A stretch of DNA of 64,000 nt from Pseudomonadota bacterium (GTDB lineage: Bacteria > Pseudomonadota > Gammaproteobacteria > Burkholderiales > UBA9220): the NCBI GenBank assembly GCA_021845865.1, contig JAJZVC010000006.1:1-64000 (forward strand), read 5' to 3'. Positions 19,848-26,209 of this stretch are shown in pieces. Positions within the stretch are counted from its first letter, which is position 1. Each line of letters opens with the position of its first letter. Below the pieces are notes generated by a model. The model did not search any database, was not told the origin of the DNA, and worked only from the letters and a program-made list of their open reading frames with translations. Both the position numbers and the translations under genes were made by a program.

Positions 19848-20189
19848 TCAGTACACCTTGACCTCTACCACCTTGAAGGTGTCGAATCGGTTCATCGCAG
19901 CCGCTACCGGCACCCGGAACTTCCACCGCTCCCCTGGCGCCAAGTCGGATGCGTACCCTTTCGCATTTCCGACCAGGTTGCCCTCGCGGTCGTAGAGGTT
20001 GAAGGTGATAAATACCATCTTAACGGGCTTGGCGGTGTTGTTGTGGACGAACCCTGTGATCACGGCGATGTCCGGCGTTTCTTGAATACTTTGAAGATCC
20101 GTGACGGGTAGATCCATGGGATTCGCATAGACGGAAATCGAAAATGCGAACAGCAGCACTGCTGCGAGCCTGACAAAAATGCCTTTCAT
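19848..20189 (-). CDS. Secreted FxLYD-domain protein
   Basis: A 113-residue protein with a cleavable signal peptide (MKGIFVRLAAVLLFAFSISV, then YANP) and one Ig-like domain: IAVITGFVHNNTAKPVKMVF then ITFNLYDREGNLVGNA and a conserved closing segment. The FNLYD element is the FxLYD signature of small periplasmic or surface beta-sandwich proteins of unknown role. It stands alone on the minus strand inside the island, with a good AGGAG-type ribosome site. Confidence 0.7.
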   Translation of the reverse strand: MKGIFVRLAAVLLFAFSISVYANPMDLPVTDLQSIQETPDIAVITGFVHNNTAKPVKMVFITFNLYDREGNLVGNAKGYASDLAPGERWKFRVPVAAAMNRFDTFKVVEVKVY

Positions 20190-20292
20190 ACATCTTCTCC
20201 TCTAATTGGGCGGCACCCGTCGATAATTATCCGTCATTCTTTTACTGACGTGCACGTTTGTATCCCTATCCCAAATAACGGCAGAAAGTAAT

Positions 20293-20315
20293 CACAGAAA
20301 CGGGGGCTTTTCGGG
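20293..20315 (+). repeat. 23-bp direct repeat, copy 1
   Basis: The 23 bases from CACAGAAACGGGGG to TTCGGG are identical at 22387-22409, and the similarity continues weakly for about 10 bases. The two copies bracket the two leftward genes at 20372-22307. They could mark recombination ends of a cargo module or be shared regulatory sequence. Confidence 0.7.
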
Positions 20316-20371
20316 ACCACATCCAGTGTGCCGGGAATTTCGCAACCGTTTTTGAAGCAACCTAGAGTCTC

Positions 20372-20611
20372 TTACACGTTCAGGTGGTATTCAGTGGAGA
20401 CACTAACTCCGCGCGAGGGGGAATGCTGATAACCAGGGGGAAGCAGGATGGAAGTATCATCCTTGTCGCCGTCGTCGCCGACCATGGGCGTGGCCACGTC
20501 ATCATGCCTTGCAATGACCTGCCGGCTCAACCAACGCTCATAGAAAAAAATTGCGCCGTAAATGACACAGCCTAGAACAGCGACGAAACCGAAGAAATAG
20601 ACGACCGCCAT
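20372..20611 (-). CDS. Small single-pass membrane protein
   Basis: Start chosen at the ATG at 20611, 6 bases behind GGAGA; a longer reading to 20860 runs into the upstream gene and has no support. The 79-residue product has one transmembrane helix at residues 2-24 (AVVYFFGFVAVLGCVIYGAI) followed by a hydrophilic tail with an Asp-rich patch. It follows the coiled-coil membrane protein gene at 20814 on the same strand by 202 bases, and both lie between the 23-bp repeats. Function unknown. Confidence 0.55.
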   Translation of the reverse strand: MAVVYFFGFVAVLGCVIYGAIFFYERWLSRQVIARHDDVATPMVGDDGDKDDTSILLPPGYQHSPSRGVSVSTEYHLNV

Positions 20612-20813
20612 GACGCTCTCCATTTTCGTGGTGCGACCGACAAAAAGGCGGCAGAAATCCTGCCGCCTCCTGCATTCGACCTCTGACCGAAGGTGGACGT
20701 TGCAGGAAGACGAGAACCATATTCCTGCACTGACTGCAAAGAAAAGGCTCCTGACCTGGGAATTGCGACGGCAAATACGATAAAAACGCCTGCCAACCAA
20801 AATCGTATCGCAA

Positions 20814-22307
20814 TTACTTGGCAGGTGCATCCTTGGCCGCCCCCTTCCCAAAGGCAGCAATGTTCTCCTTGAGACCCTCCGCCGCTCTCAGAACCATGCC
20901 CGTAAAGCGATTCGGGTTCCCGTCATAGTGATGCTCATACTGGCCGCTATCCGGGGCCGTCTTCAGATCCAGGAAGGCCGCAGCGGCGATTTCCTGCTCA
21001 TACTCTTCCGCCTGCTTTCTGAACCCCTCCACGCTCATGGCGATGTTGGCCTTGAACTGGTAGGTTTTGTGCAGATCGAACAGCTTGTTGTAGCGCCGGA
21101 ACACGAACGAGGCATACCACGTCGCGGGGAAGAGAAACAGAACCCTGGAGAGAATCCCCCCCAGCGTAATGGTGATGGTCGAACCGGATGGGGACGCCAT
21201 TTTCCCATCGGCGAAGAAGGACGACAGATCCAGCGGAATGGCATAGAGCAACAAGGGAAGCGTCGAGAGGAAGAGGAATCCGATGGCCCATTGGAAGCTC
21301 TCCTGTGCTTTCTCGGCCGCCTTTCCATAGTCATCACTGGATTTCTGAAACGCAGAGGCCAGCCCTGCCACGGTGGCGCCTTTCAGCATTTCCTCCGCCT
21401 CCTTGACGAGTCGGTCGATAGAGGCTTCCCGTTCGGAATTTTGCGTCAGTGCCTGACCAGTCTTTTCCTTGAAGGACTCGAACAACTTCAGCCGATTCTC
21501 CAGTTCGGCATCAAACATCGTCAGCTCGGTATCCGATGCCGCGATTTTTGCGTCCAATTCATTCGCGGAGGCCAAAATGGCCGACACCTGCTCTAGGTAA
21601 GCCTGGGCGTCGATAGCGGACTTATGTACCGCATCACGATCCGCCGCCGCTTCCGTTTTGATCGTGGTCACGTCGCTGGCCGCCTTCTCTACCGCAGCAA
21701 GCGTGCTTTCTGCACGCTCCACCTTCTCCTGAAGCTCTTCCTGTGTTGCTTTTGCCAATTGGAGTTGATCGTGAGTAGCGAAAATCACCTGCTGATGGGC
21801 TTGCGTGACCGCCCCCAGGTCTGCCTTACCGGAGATTCTGACGATGGGGAGGAGATCGCTCACCCCCTGAAGGATATTCTGGACAGCGGGATACAGCTTC
21901 TTCAGGTTGGCGCCAAACCCAGCGTCGGCAACGCCGTTGTTGAAAAACAGCGCACCATTTGCGTCTAGCGTCTTAATCCCGGCATCCACTCTATCCTTAG
22001 CGGTCAGGGCCAACGCCAACGCCGCGCAGCTCTCTTGAAAGCCGGCCAAAGCCGACACCATCTTGATTACCCCGGGATGGGCCCTGAAAAGCAGAGTCTC
22101 CATACCTTCGATGAACTTCCTCGTCTTTCCCAGGCTGCCAATCAAGGTAAGCGCCCCCAAGGCGACTTCGTTCATTTCGTTTGGGGAAAGACTCAGGTGC
22201 TGCTGGATGCTTCCTTCGGGAAAATCCTCCCAGCAGAGCATCGGATAAAGGTTGTTCCATCCATCCAGCGCTGTTCCGGCCTGTTCACACAGATCTTCGA
22301 TATTCAT
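20814..22307 (-). CDS. Coiled-coil membrane protein of unknown function
   Basis: A 497-residue protein with no signal peptide. Residues about 1-170 are helical and soluble. Residues about 175-320 form a long coiled coil (e.g. QEELQEKVERAESTLAAVEK). Two transmembrane helices follow at about 340-362 (FQWAIGFLFLSTLPLLLYAI) and 378-405 (LGGILSRVLFLFPATWYASF), with a cytoplasmic tail ending in Lys/Ala-rich sequence. I do not recognise the family. The layout of a cytoplasmic coiled coil joined to a hairpin membrane anchor, on an island with defence genes, makes a membrane-acting defence effector conceivable but unproven. Confidence 0.65.
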   Translation of the reverse strand: MNIEDLCEQAGTALDGWNNLYPMLCWEDFPEGSIQQHLSLSPNEMNEVALGALTLIGSLGKTRKFIEGMETLLFRAHPGVIKMVSALAGFQESCAALALALTAKDRVDAGIKTLDANGALFFNNGVADAGFGANLKKLYPAVQNILQGVSDLLPIVRISGKADLGAVTQAHQQVIFATHDQLQLAKATQEELQEKVERAESTLAAVEKAASDVTTIKTEAAADRDAVHKSAIDAQAYLEQVSAILASANELDAKIAASDTELTMFDAELENRLKLFESFKEKTGQALTQNSEREASIDRLVKEAEEMLKGATVAGLASAFQKSSDDYGKAAEKAQESFQWAIGFLFLSTLPLLLYAIPLDLSSFFADGKMASPSGSTITITLGGILSRVLFLFPATWYASFVFRRYNKLFDLHKTYQFKANIAMSVEGFRKQAEEYEQEIAAAAFLDLKTAPDSGQYEHHYDGNPNRFTGMVLRAAEGLKENIAAFGKGAAKDAPAK

Positions 22308-23190
22308 CCCACGCAGCCCCGAGAAGTTTTATTGAAGTCATGAGCTTACCACATACAAACCCACGTTTAATGAAAACAGGGCTGCGCACAGAAACGGGGG
22401 CTTTTCGGGGACATATCCACGCCCCTTGCCCGGACCGATGCGCCTTAGCGCTATCAAGAGTCCGGGTGAAGTTGTCCACGGCCGCTTGCGGCGGTGGGCA
22501 ACTTCAGGGGGTGGGTATGTGACCGGTATATCCTTGTTCGAATACTTGCAAGCTAGATTGCCTTTTGGATTCCGATATCGATTTCGGATGTAACAAACCG
22601 CAGAAGGATTACCTCAATTGCGATACATACGTCCTCTGTCGTGCGGACTGGCTGGGCTTTGCGCAAGCAAAGCGCGCAGCGACCAGAGGGAGCGGAGGGG
22701 AACCGACGTAGTCGGGGCAAGGCCGTCCAGGCCGCAGCCCCCTCGAACAAGCCGCCCCAGCGGCGCCGGTCGAGGGTTGGGGGAGCCGCCGCCGTGCGAG
22801 GGCGCGAACGCGCCCGAGAGCGAGCCCAAGCGAGCGGTAGGCGGTGGGGGCGAAGCCCCCGCCCCCCAGCGATAGCGCCGGGGCACCCGCTTTACGTGGT
22901 CGGCGCGTCCAGCGACGAGGTGCGAAGCACCCAAGCCGAGGTTCGCAGAGCGAACCTCCGGTGCAGCCCGCAAAGCGGGTGCCCCGGCGCGTAGCGATGG
23001 GGGGCGGCCCGAGGAGGCGAAGCCGACGCTGGAGCGAAGCGTAAGGCAACGGAAGGCTGGCAGGAGCGGCGTCCAGCCGCTCCAGTGTTGGGTCTGCGCC
23101 CCCTAGGGCGCCGAGCGCAGCGAGCCCAACACGGTGCCTGACTGAAGGCGCAGGGAGCATAGCGACCGAAGTAATCCGGCCCCCCTCTTC
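22308..23190. other. Non-coding stretch with a dense hairpin array; candidate oriT region
   Basis: No credible gene is seen in these 880 bases. From about 22620 to 23190 the DNA is extremely GC-rich and packed with short hairpins of the form arm-GAAG/CAAA-arm, such as GTGCGAAGCAC (22920-22930), GTTCGCAGAGCGAAC (22941-22955), CCCGCAAAGCGGG and GGGGGCGAAGCCCCC. A perfect 19-bp inverted repeat (22875-22893 with 22972-22990) encloses several of them. Long ORFs here are Arg/Pro/Ala-rich artefacts. The stretch sits directly upstream of the MOBC-like relaxase gene, where an origin of transfer is expected. Confidence 0.55.
22387..22409 (+). repeat. 23-bp direct repeat, copy 2
   Basis: Identical to 20293-20315 over 23 bases (CACAGAAACGGGGG to TTCGGG). 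It lies 80 bases upstream of the coiled-coil protein start. The distance between copies is 2,094 bases. Confidence 0.7.
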
Positions 23191-23245
23191 CGTCCACTAG
23201 GATAGGGCCGGATACCCCGAAGGATGAAGGGGCCGGATTTTTATA
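23174..23245 (+). terminator. Hairpin with two alternative right arms and a T-run
   Basis: ATCCGGCCCC near 23174-23183 can pair with GGGGCCGGAT at about 23229-23238, which is followed by TTTTTAT as in an intrinsic terminator. A nearer GGGCCGGAT at about 23205-23213 could pair with the same left arm and preclude the terminator stem. This gives a possible switch upstream of the relaxase gene, by base pairing only. Confidence 0.45.
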
Positions 23246-23259
23246 ACTTCGTGTAATGG

Positions 23260-23292
23260 CAACTCCTCATGAATCGACCGCAAAAGGAGTTG
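23260..23292 (+). promoter_or_regulatory. Hairpin covering the ribosome binding site of the relaxase gene
   Basis: CAACTCCT (23260-23267) is perfectly complementary to AGGAGTTG (23285-23292), and the AGGAG is the Shine-Dalgarno sequence 4-8 bases before the ATG at 23297. If formed, the hairpin would hide the ribosome site, so translation of the relaxase-like gene may be held low. Confidence 0.55.
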
Positions 23293-23296
23293 TGCT

Positions 23297-24094
23297 ATGG
23301 ATATGGAAACGAGAAATGGGATAAAAGACTATGCCGGAACGGCGCGAAAAATCGGTCAAGAAAAAATAATCAGGACATTGACCTGGGTATATAGATGGGG
23401 ATGGTCCAGTCGAGAAATAATTGCCCGGGTAGCCGGCGACGAATTGCGGTATGCCGCAAGGTTGGTGAAAAAAGGGCTGTTGCGTAAGGTCAATCATCCT
23501 ACCAGTCGAATGTTGCCCAGCGCCTATGTACTGACAGACGCCGGTCTCATGGTGGCCATCGATAACATGGCGGGCCTGCTGGAGTCACACAACTTGCAGA
23601 TTGACTACCCCTGGGTTGCCAACCGCAGCAGACTCGCGTGGACCTATTTTGAGCACGGCTTAGCTGTACAGAAGGCGATGATCTCCCTGGGTTGCCATAG
23701 CGATACAGCAGGCCATTGGTGGGCACCCGAACGAGAAATGCGTGGAGCAAATCATCGAGGAGCCCTACCGGATGGGATGGTGATGACGGCGAGAGCGGAT
23801 GATAACCAAATAACCTGGATCGAAATCGAACGCAGCTTCAAGAACGAGGAGCAGCGTGCATTGCAGCTATGGGATCGCCTCCAAGCCCTCAAGGCCGGGC
23901 GATTCCATAAGATTAGGTGGGTTTGTGCTACCAATGGACTCGCTCTCGCGCTGGAACGAGCGTTAGGTAAACCGTTCATTCCCAAAACATGGCGAGACGA
24001 ACTTAGCAGGATTTGGCGTGAGCCCAGTCTCGGAAAAGCGCTTGAGCCACTCCGCCGAGCATCGAGCATTTCTCTCCTCGGGGAGATGGAATAG
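23297..24094 (+). CDS. MOBC/Replic_Relax-like mobilization protein, putative relaxase
   Basis: A 265-residue protein. Residues about 20-95 look like a winged helix (KIIRTLTWVYRWGWSSREII, then SAYVLTDAGLMVAI). Residues 155-185 carry a restriction-nuclease-like active site: LPDG with Asp159, then WIEIERSFK with Glu176, Glu178 and Lys182. This combination of winged helix plus PD..ExE..K is that of MobC of CloDF13 and the replication-relaxation family. Such relaxases nick at oriT without the HUH chemistry of TraI. Position after a hairpin-rich region supports a mobilization role. A non-relaxase DNA-binding protein remains possible. Confidence 0.6.
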   Translation: MDMETRNGIKDYAGTARKIGQEKIIRTLTWVYRWGWSSREIIARVAGDELRYAARLVKKGLLRKVNHPTSRMLPSAYVLTDAGLMVAIDNMAGLLESHNLQIDYPWVANRSRLAWTYFEHGLAVQKAMISLGCHSDTAGHWWAPEREMRGANHRGALPDGMVMTARADDNQITWIEIERSFKNEEQRALQLWDRLQALKAGRFHKIRWVCATNGLALALERALGKPFIPKTWRDELSRIWREPSLGKALEPLRRASSISLLGEME

Positions 24095-24118
24095 ACTTCG
24101 CTTGCCAGCCCACACTTT

Positions 24119-24150
24119 GCCCCCGGCCTCAGAAAGATCGGGGGTTTTTC
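24119..24150 (+). terminator. Intrinsic terminator after the relaxase-like gene
   Basis: CCCCCG and CGGGGG arms separated by 13 bases are followed by TTTTTC, 25 bases past the stop codon at 24094. The layout is that of a Rho-independent terminator. Confidence 0.65.
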
Positions 24151-24239
24151 ATTTGTGGTTTCGGAAAAATATTACGTCATTGGCGCTTCTGCAACCGCAA
24201 ATAGTTAAGCTGGACCAATCAAAACAGTTTTATCACTCC

Positions 24240-24276
24240 GTGAAACGCCAATTCTCCACAAACTGTAACGTTTCAC
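24240..24276 (+). promoter_or_regulatory. Inverted repeat upstream of a small membrane protein gene
   Basis: GTGAAACG (24240-24247) and CGTTTCAC (24269-24276) are perfect inverted arms 21 bases apart. The right arm ends just before the AGGAG of the next gene. It could be an operator or an mRNA hairpin next to the ribosome site. Confidence 0.45.
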
Positions 24277-24288
24277 AAGGAGCTCATA

Positions 24289-24462
24289 ATGTTTGATTTT
24301 CTGACTGAGGCAGTGGAGAACATGCTGGGCGTGGCGGATTCGCCTCTTTCCGGCGAGGGCATAACGAAGCGCCAAGCGGCAAAGCTGGAGTGGGACGGGT
24401 GCTCGATGATTGCAGCGATTGCCTGGGGCTTTTTTATCTTCGGGATAATCATAACACGTTGA
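24289..24462 (+). CDS. Small membrane protein, 57 residues
   Basis: The frame starts at ATG 24289 behind a good AGGAG site (24278-24282) and ends with TGA at 24460-24462. The N-terminal 35 residues are acidic and amphipathic (MFDFLTEAVENMLGVADSPL). The C-terminal part is one transmembrane helix (SMIAAIAWGFFIFGIIITR). No family recognised. The ribosome site and the inverted repeat upstream favour a real gene. Confidence 0.55.
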   Translation: MFDFLTEAVENMLGVADSPLSGEGITKRQAAKLEWDGCSMIAAIAWGFFIFGIIITR

Positions 24463-24512
24463 TTATATAATCATATCGTAACAGGTTGACGTTATCGAGG
24501 AGAGGCTTGGAG

Positions 24513-24680
24513 ATGATTGAGGCACCTAACTATCCCAAAGTAGAGACCACATGCCATGGCTGCGTTCATCTGCAAGACGAAGGCGATGGGGTTGGCTGGT
24601 GCAACTATCACTTCCAGTACCGGAGCATTTCCTTCATCCGCGAATGCGAAGGCTTCACAACCATGGAAGAAAAAGCATAA
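24513..24680 (+). CDS. Small Cys-rich protein, putative zinc-binding, 55 residues
   Basis: Start at ATG 24513 behind TTGGAG (24508-24512), with GAGGAGAGG upstream as a further candidate site. The product holds CHGCVH, a single Cys in GWCNYHFQYRS and a last Cys in RECEGF, four cysteines that could bind one metal ion. An in-frame ATG at 24486 would add 9 residues. It is followed by a strong terminator and preceded by the 57-residue gene 50 bases away, so they are probably one transcript. Confidence 0.55.
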   Translation: MIEAPNYPKVETTCHGCVHLQDEGDGVGWCNYHFQYRSISFIRECEGFTTMEEKA

Positions 24681-24690
24681 CTACGCCCCC

Positions 24691-24722
24691 CACCGTTTCC
24701 CTGGAACGGTGGGGTTTTTTAT
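24691..24722 (+). terminator. Intrinsic terminator
   Basis: CCCCACCGTT and AACGGTGGGG form a 10-bp stem around TCCCTGG-type loop sequence, followed by TTTTTTAT. It lies just after the Cys-rich small gene ending at 24680. Confidence 0.8.
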
Positions 24723-24809
24723 GTGGCTCTTCCGGCAAATCCTACGGAGAAATGAGATGACCGGCATCCCGTAGATGGGCGCTGGCCACCACGGCAAGGA
24801 TGAGGATTC

Positions 24810-25553
24810 TCACAGGCCCGCCTGGGCCGGCGGCTGGGCTTGAGTGCCGCCGGCGAAAGCCAGCGCTGCATTCAATACCTTGTCGATGAGGGGGCCGGAT
24901 ACCAGGTCCTTCTCGGCGGCCTGGCTGCGGAAGGCGGCCCTGGCGGTGTAAGCCTCCTGGTCTTTTTCCTTGAGGCCCACAACGATCAGGGCCTCTTGCC
25001 GGTATTTCCACGACTCGCAACCTGCCAGGCATACGCCATCCGGATCGCCGGATACCTTGCTGTTGAACCAGTCCCTGAAGCCGGAGGCGCGGGCGAATAG
25101 GTCCACCGCCGACACGACGCCGCTGGCCTGGAGCGGGGTGAGGGTGCCCACTCCCTGGGATATCCAGATACCCACCTGGTGGTCTTTGGTTACGATCTCC
25201 CCGGACTTCTCCATCTGGGAACCGATGTCCACCTCACCCCGGCGGCCGGTGGCTGGCCGGATGGCTTTGTACTTGCCTTCCAGGCGCACCGTCATGTCGG
25301 CTTCCTTGGCGGTTTCGACGACGACGGCGCCGTTCTTCTTGAAGGCCTCCGCGAAAACCGTGGTGAGCTTCGGGCTGTTCACGAACTCTACGAAGACCTT
25401 CTTGCTCTTGGCGAGAGACAGGACTTCGGGCGTGCTGGTTTCGACGCCCTCGATACCGCTGGGGCCCCACTGCGGCGTCGGGGTATCGGCGCCGACAGCA
25501 CCCCAGATGAAGGTGGCGATGATGGCCAAGGCAATTCTGATCGTGGTTTTCAT
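24810..25553 (-). CDS. Secreted protein of unknown function
   Basis: The start is set at ATG 25553 behind a perfect AAGGAGGA site; the longer reading to 25769 crosses another gene and lacks support. The 247-residue product has a signal peptide (MKTTIRIALAIIATFIWGAV, then GADT) and a mature domain with a conserved-looking Cys pair (VCLAGCESWKYRQ) and a C-terminal EKDLVSGPLIDKVLNAALAF. I do not recognise it. It lies downstream of a 3' traN remnant, so it may belong to a conjugation-linked neighbourhood. Confidence 0.65.
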   Translation of the reverse strand: MKTTIRIALAIIATFIWGAVGADTPTPQWGPSGIEGVETSTPEVLSLAKSKKVFVEFVNSPKLTTVFAEAFKKNGAVVVETAKEADMTVRLEGKYKAIRPATGRRGEVDIGSQMEKSGEIVTKDHQVGIWISQGVGTLTPLQASGVVSAVDLFARASGFRDWFNSKVSGDPDGVCLAGCESWKYRQEALIVVGLKEKDQEAYTARAAFRSQAAEKDLVSGPLIDKVLNAALAFAGGTQAQPPAQAGL

Positions 25554-25591
25554 ATTTTTTCCTCCTTGCGTGGCAACAGGACAAAAGCATA

Positions 25592-25672
25592 CTACTGCTG
25601 GTAGTAGCTGTTTACCTTGTTCTGGATGATCTGCTGGTTCTTGGTGCTGAGAGCACCCAGGTGAATACCCAA
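25592..25672 (-). pseudogene. Remnant of a second traN 3' end
   Basis: Twenty-six codons in the frame following the TGA at 25673-25675 encode GALSTKNQQIIQNKVNSYY then QQ-stop. This aligns without gaps to the last 21 residues of the island's own TraN (SALAGKTQQVIQNQVQQFYR, then Q-stop) with 11 identities. The DNA match is strongest over TTGTTCTGGATGATCTGCTGG. It looks like the tail of another TraN joined by recombination behind a small gene. Confidence 0.55.
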
Positions 25673-25852
25673 TCAGAAGAACGGTTCTAGACCGTGGGCG
25701 CGGCAGAAGGCTTCGGCCTTGGCCAGCCAATCCGAAAGGTTCTTGGCGCCCTTGACCTTTTCTCTCCACTGGTTCAGAAGGTGAGCCTTATCGGCATGGC
25801 CAGCGCCAGCCTGGGGAACGATTTCATGCGATTTGAGTTGTTTGGTGCCCAT
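25673..25852 (-). CDS. Small hypothetical protein, 59 residues
   Basis: Start ATG at 25852, 7 bases behind CAGGAGA; stop TGA at 25673. The basic-then-acidic product (MGTKQLKSHEIVPQAGAGHA to AHGLEPFF) contains KAHLLNQWREKVKGAKNLSD and a single Cys. No signal peptide or membrane helix. Its stop is directly followed in frame by the traN remnant. Too short to show on a 60-residue cut-off. Function unknown. Confidence 0.55.
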   Translation of the reverse strand: MGTKQLKSHEIVPQAGAGHADKAHLLNQWREKVKGAKNLSDWLAKAEAFCRAHGLEPFF

Positions 25853-26034
25853 GGTGTTCTCCTGAAATAGGATACAAATCCCGTCATCGGGATTGTTTCA
25901 AAGGCTCAGGCTGGGCAAAAGAAGTAAAGCTCACACCAAACTGAATTTTACTCCATCCCTGCTATTCATGCGACATGAATTTCCACGAATGTGCTATATT
26001 TATAAAGGGTTATTGCATAAAACACCAAGGAAAA

Positions 26035-26199
26035 ATGATGTTGTGGATTCTCGTCGCTGTAGCCGTAATAGCCGTCATAGGTCTGTGGGTCTGCTATGAG
26101 ATGGGCCTTTTCGCCTCCGACTATGCCAAAAGCTACATCTTCGACGGCAAAAAACTGACCAAAACCCTGTGGTATAACGATGGCCGCTGGGGCGAATAG
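26035..26199 (+). CDS. Small membrane protein, 54 residues
   Basis: Start at ATG 26035 or 26038 behind AAGG; the upstream in-frame ATG at 25975 lacks a ribosome site. The product is an N-terminal transmembrane helix (MLWILVAVAVIAVIGLWVCY) followed by a short soluble tail with KSYIFDGKKLTKTLWYNDGR. It converges on traG, whose stop lies 11 bases away. An entry-exclusion or envelope role would fit the place in the island but is only a guess. Confidence 0.5.
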   Translation: MMLWILVAVAVIAVIGLWVCYEMGLFASDYAKSYIFDGKKLTKTLWYNDGRWGE

Positions 26200-26209
26200 A
26201 GCGTTCCCC

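Noticed and set aside
22620..23190. CRISPR array
   Set aside because: The repeats are short varied hairpins, not a constant repeat with regular spacers, and no cas genes are in the window.
22609..23194. Several Arg/Pro/Ala-rich open frames in the hairpin-rich region, both strands
   Set aside because: Frames in all phases are open because the DNA is very GC-rich; none has a ribosome site, a domain or normal amino-acid composition.
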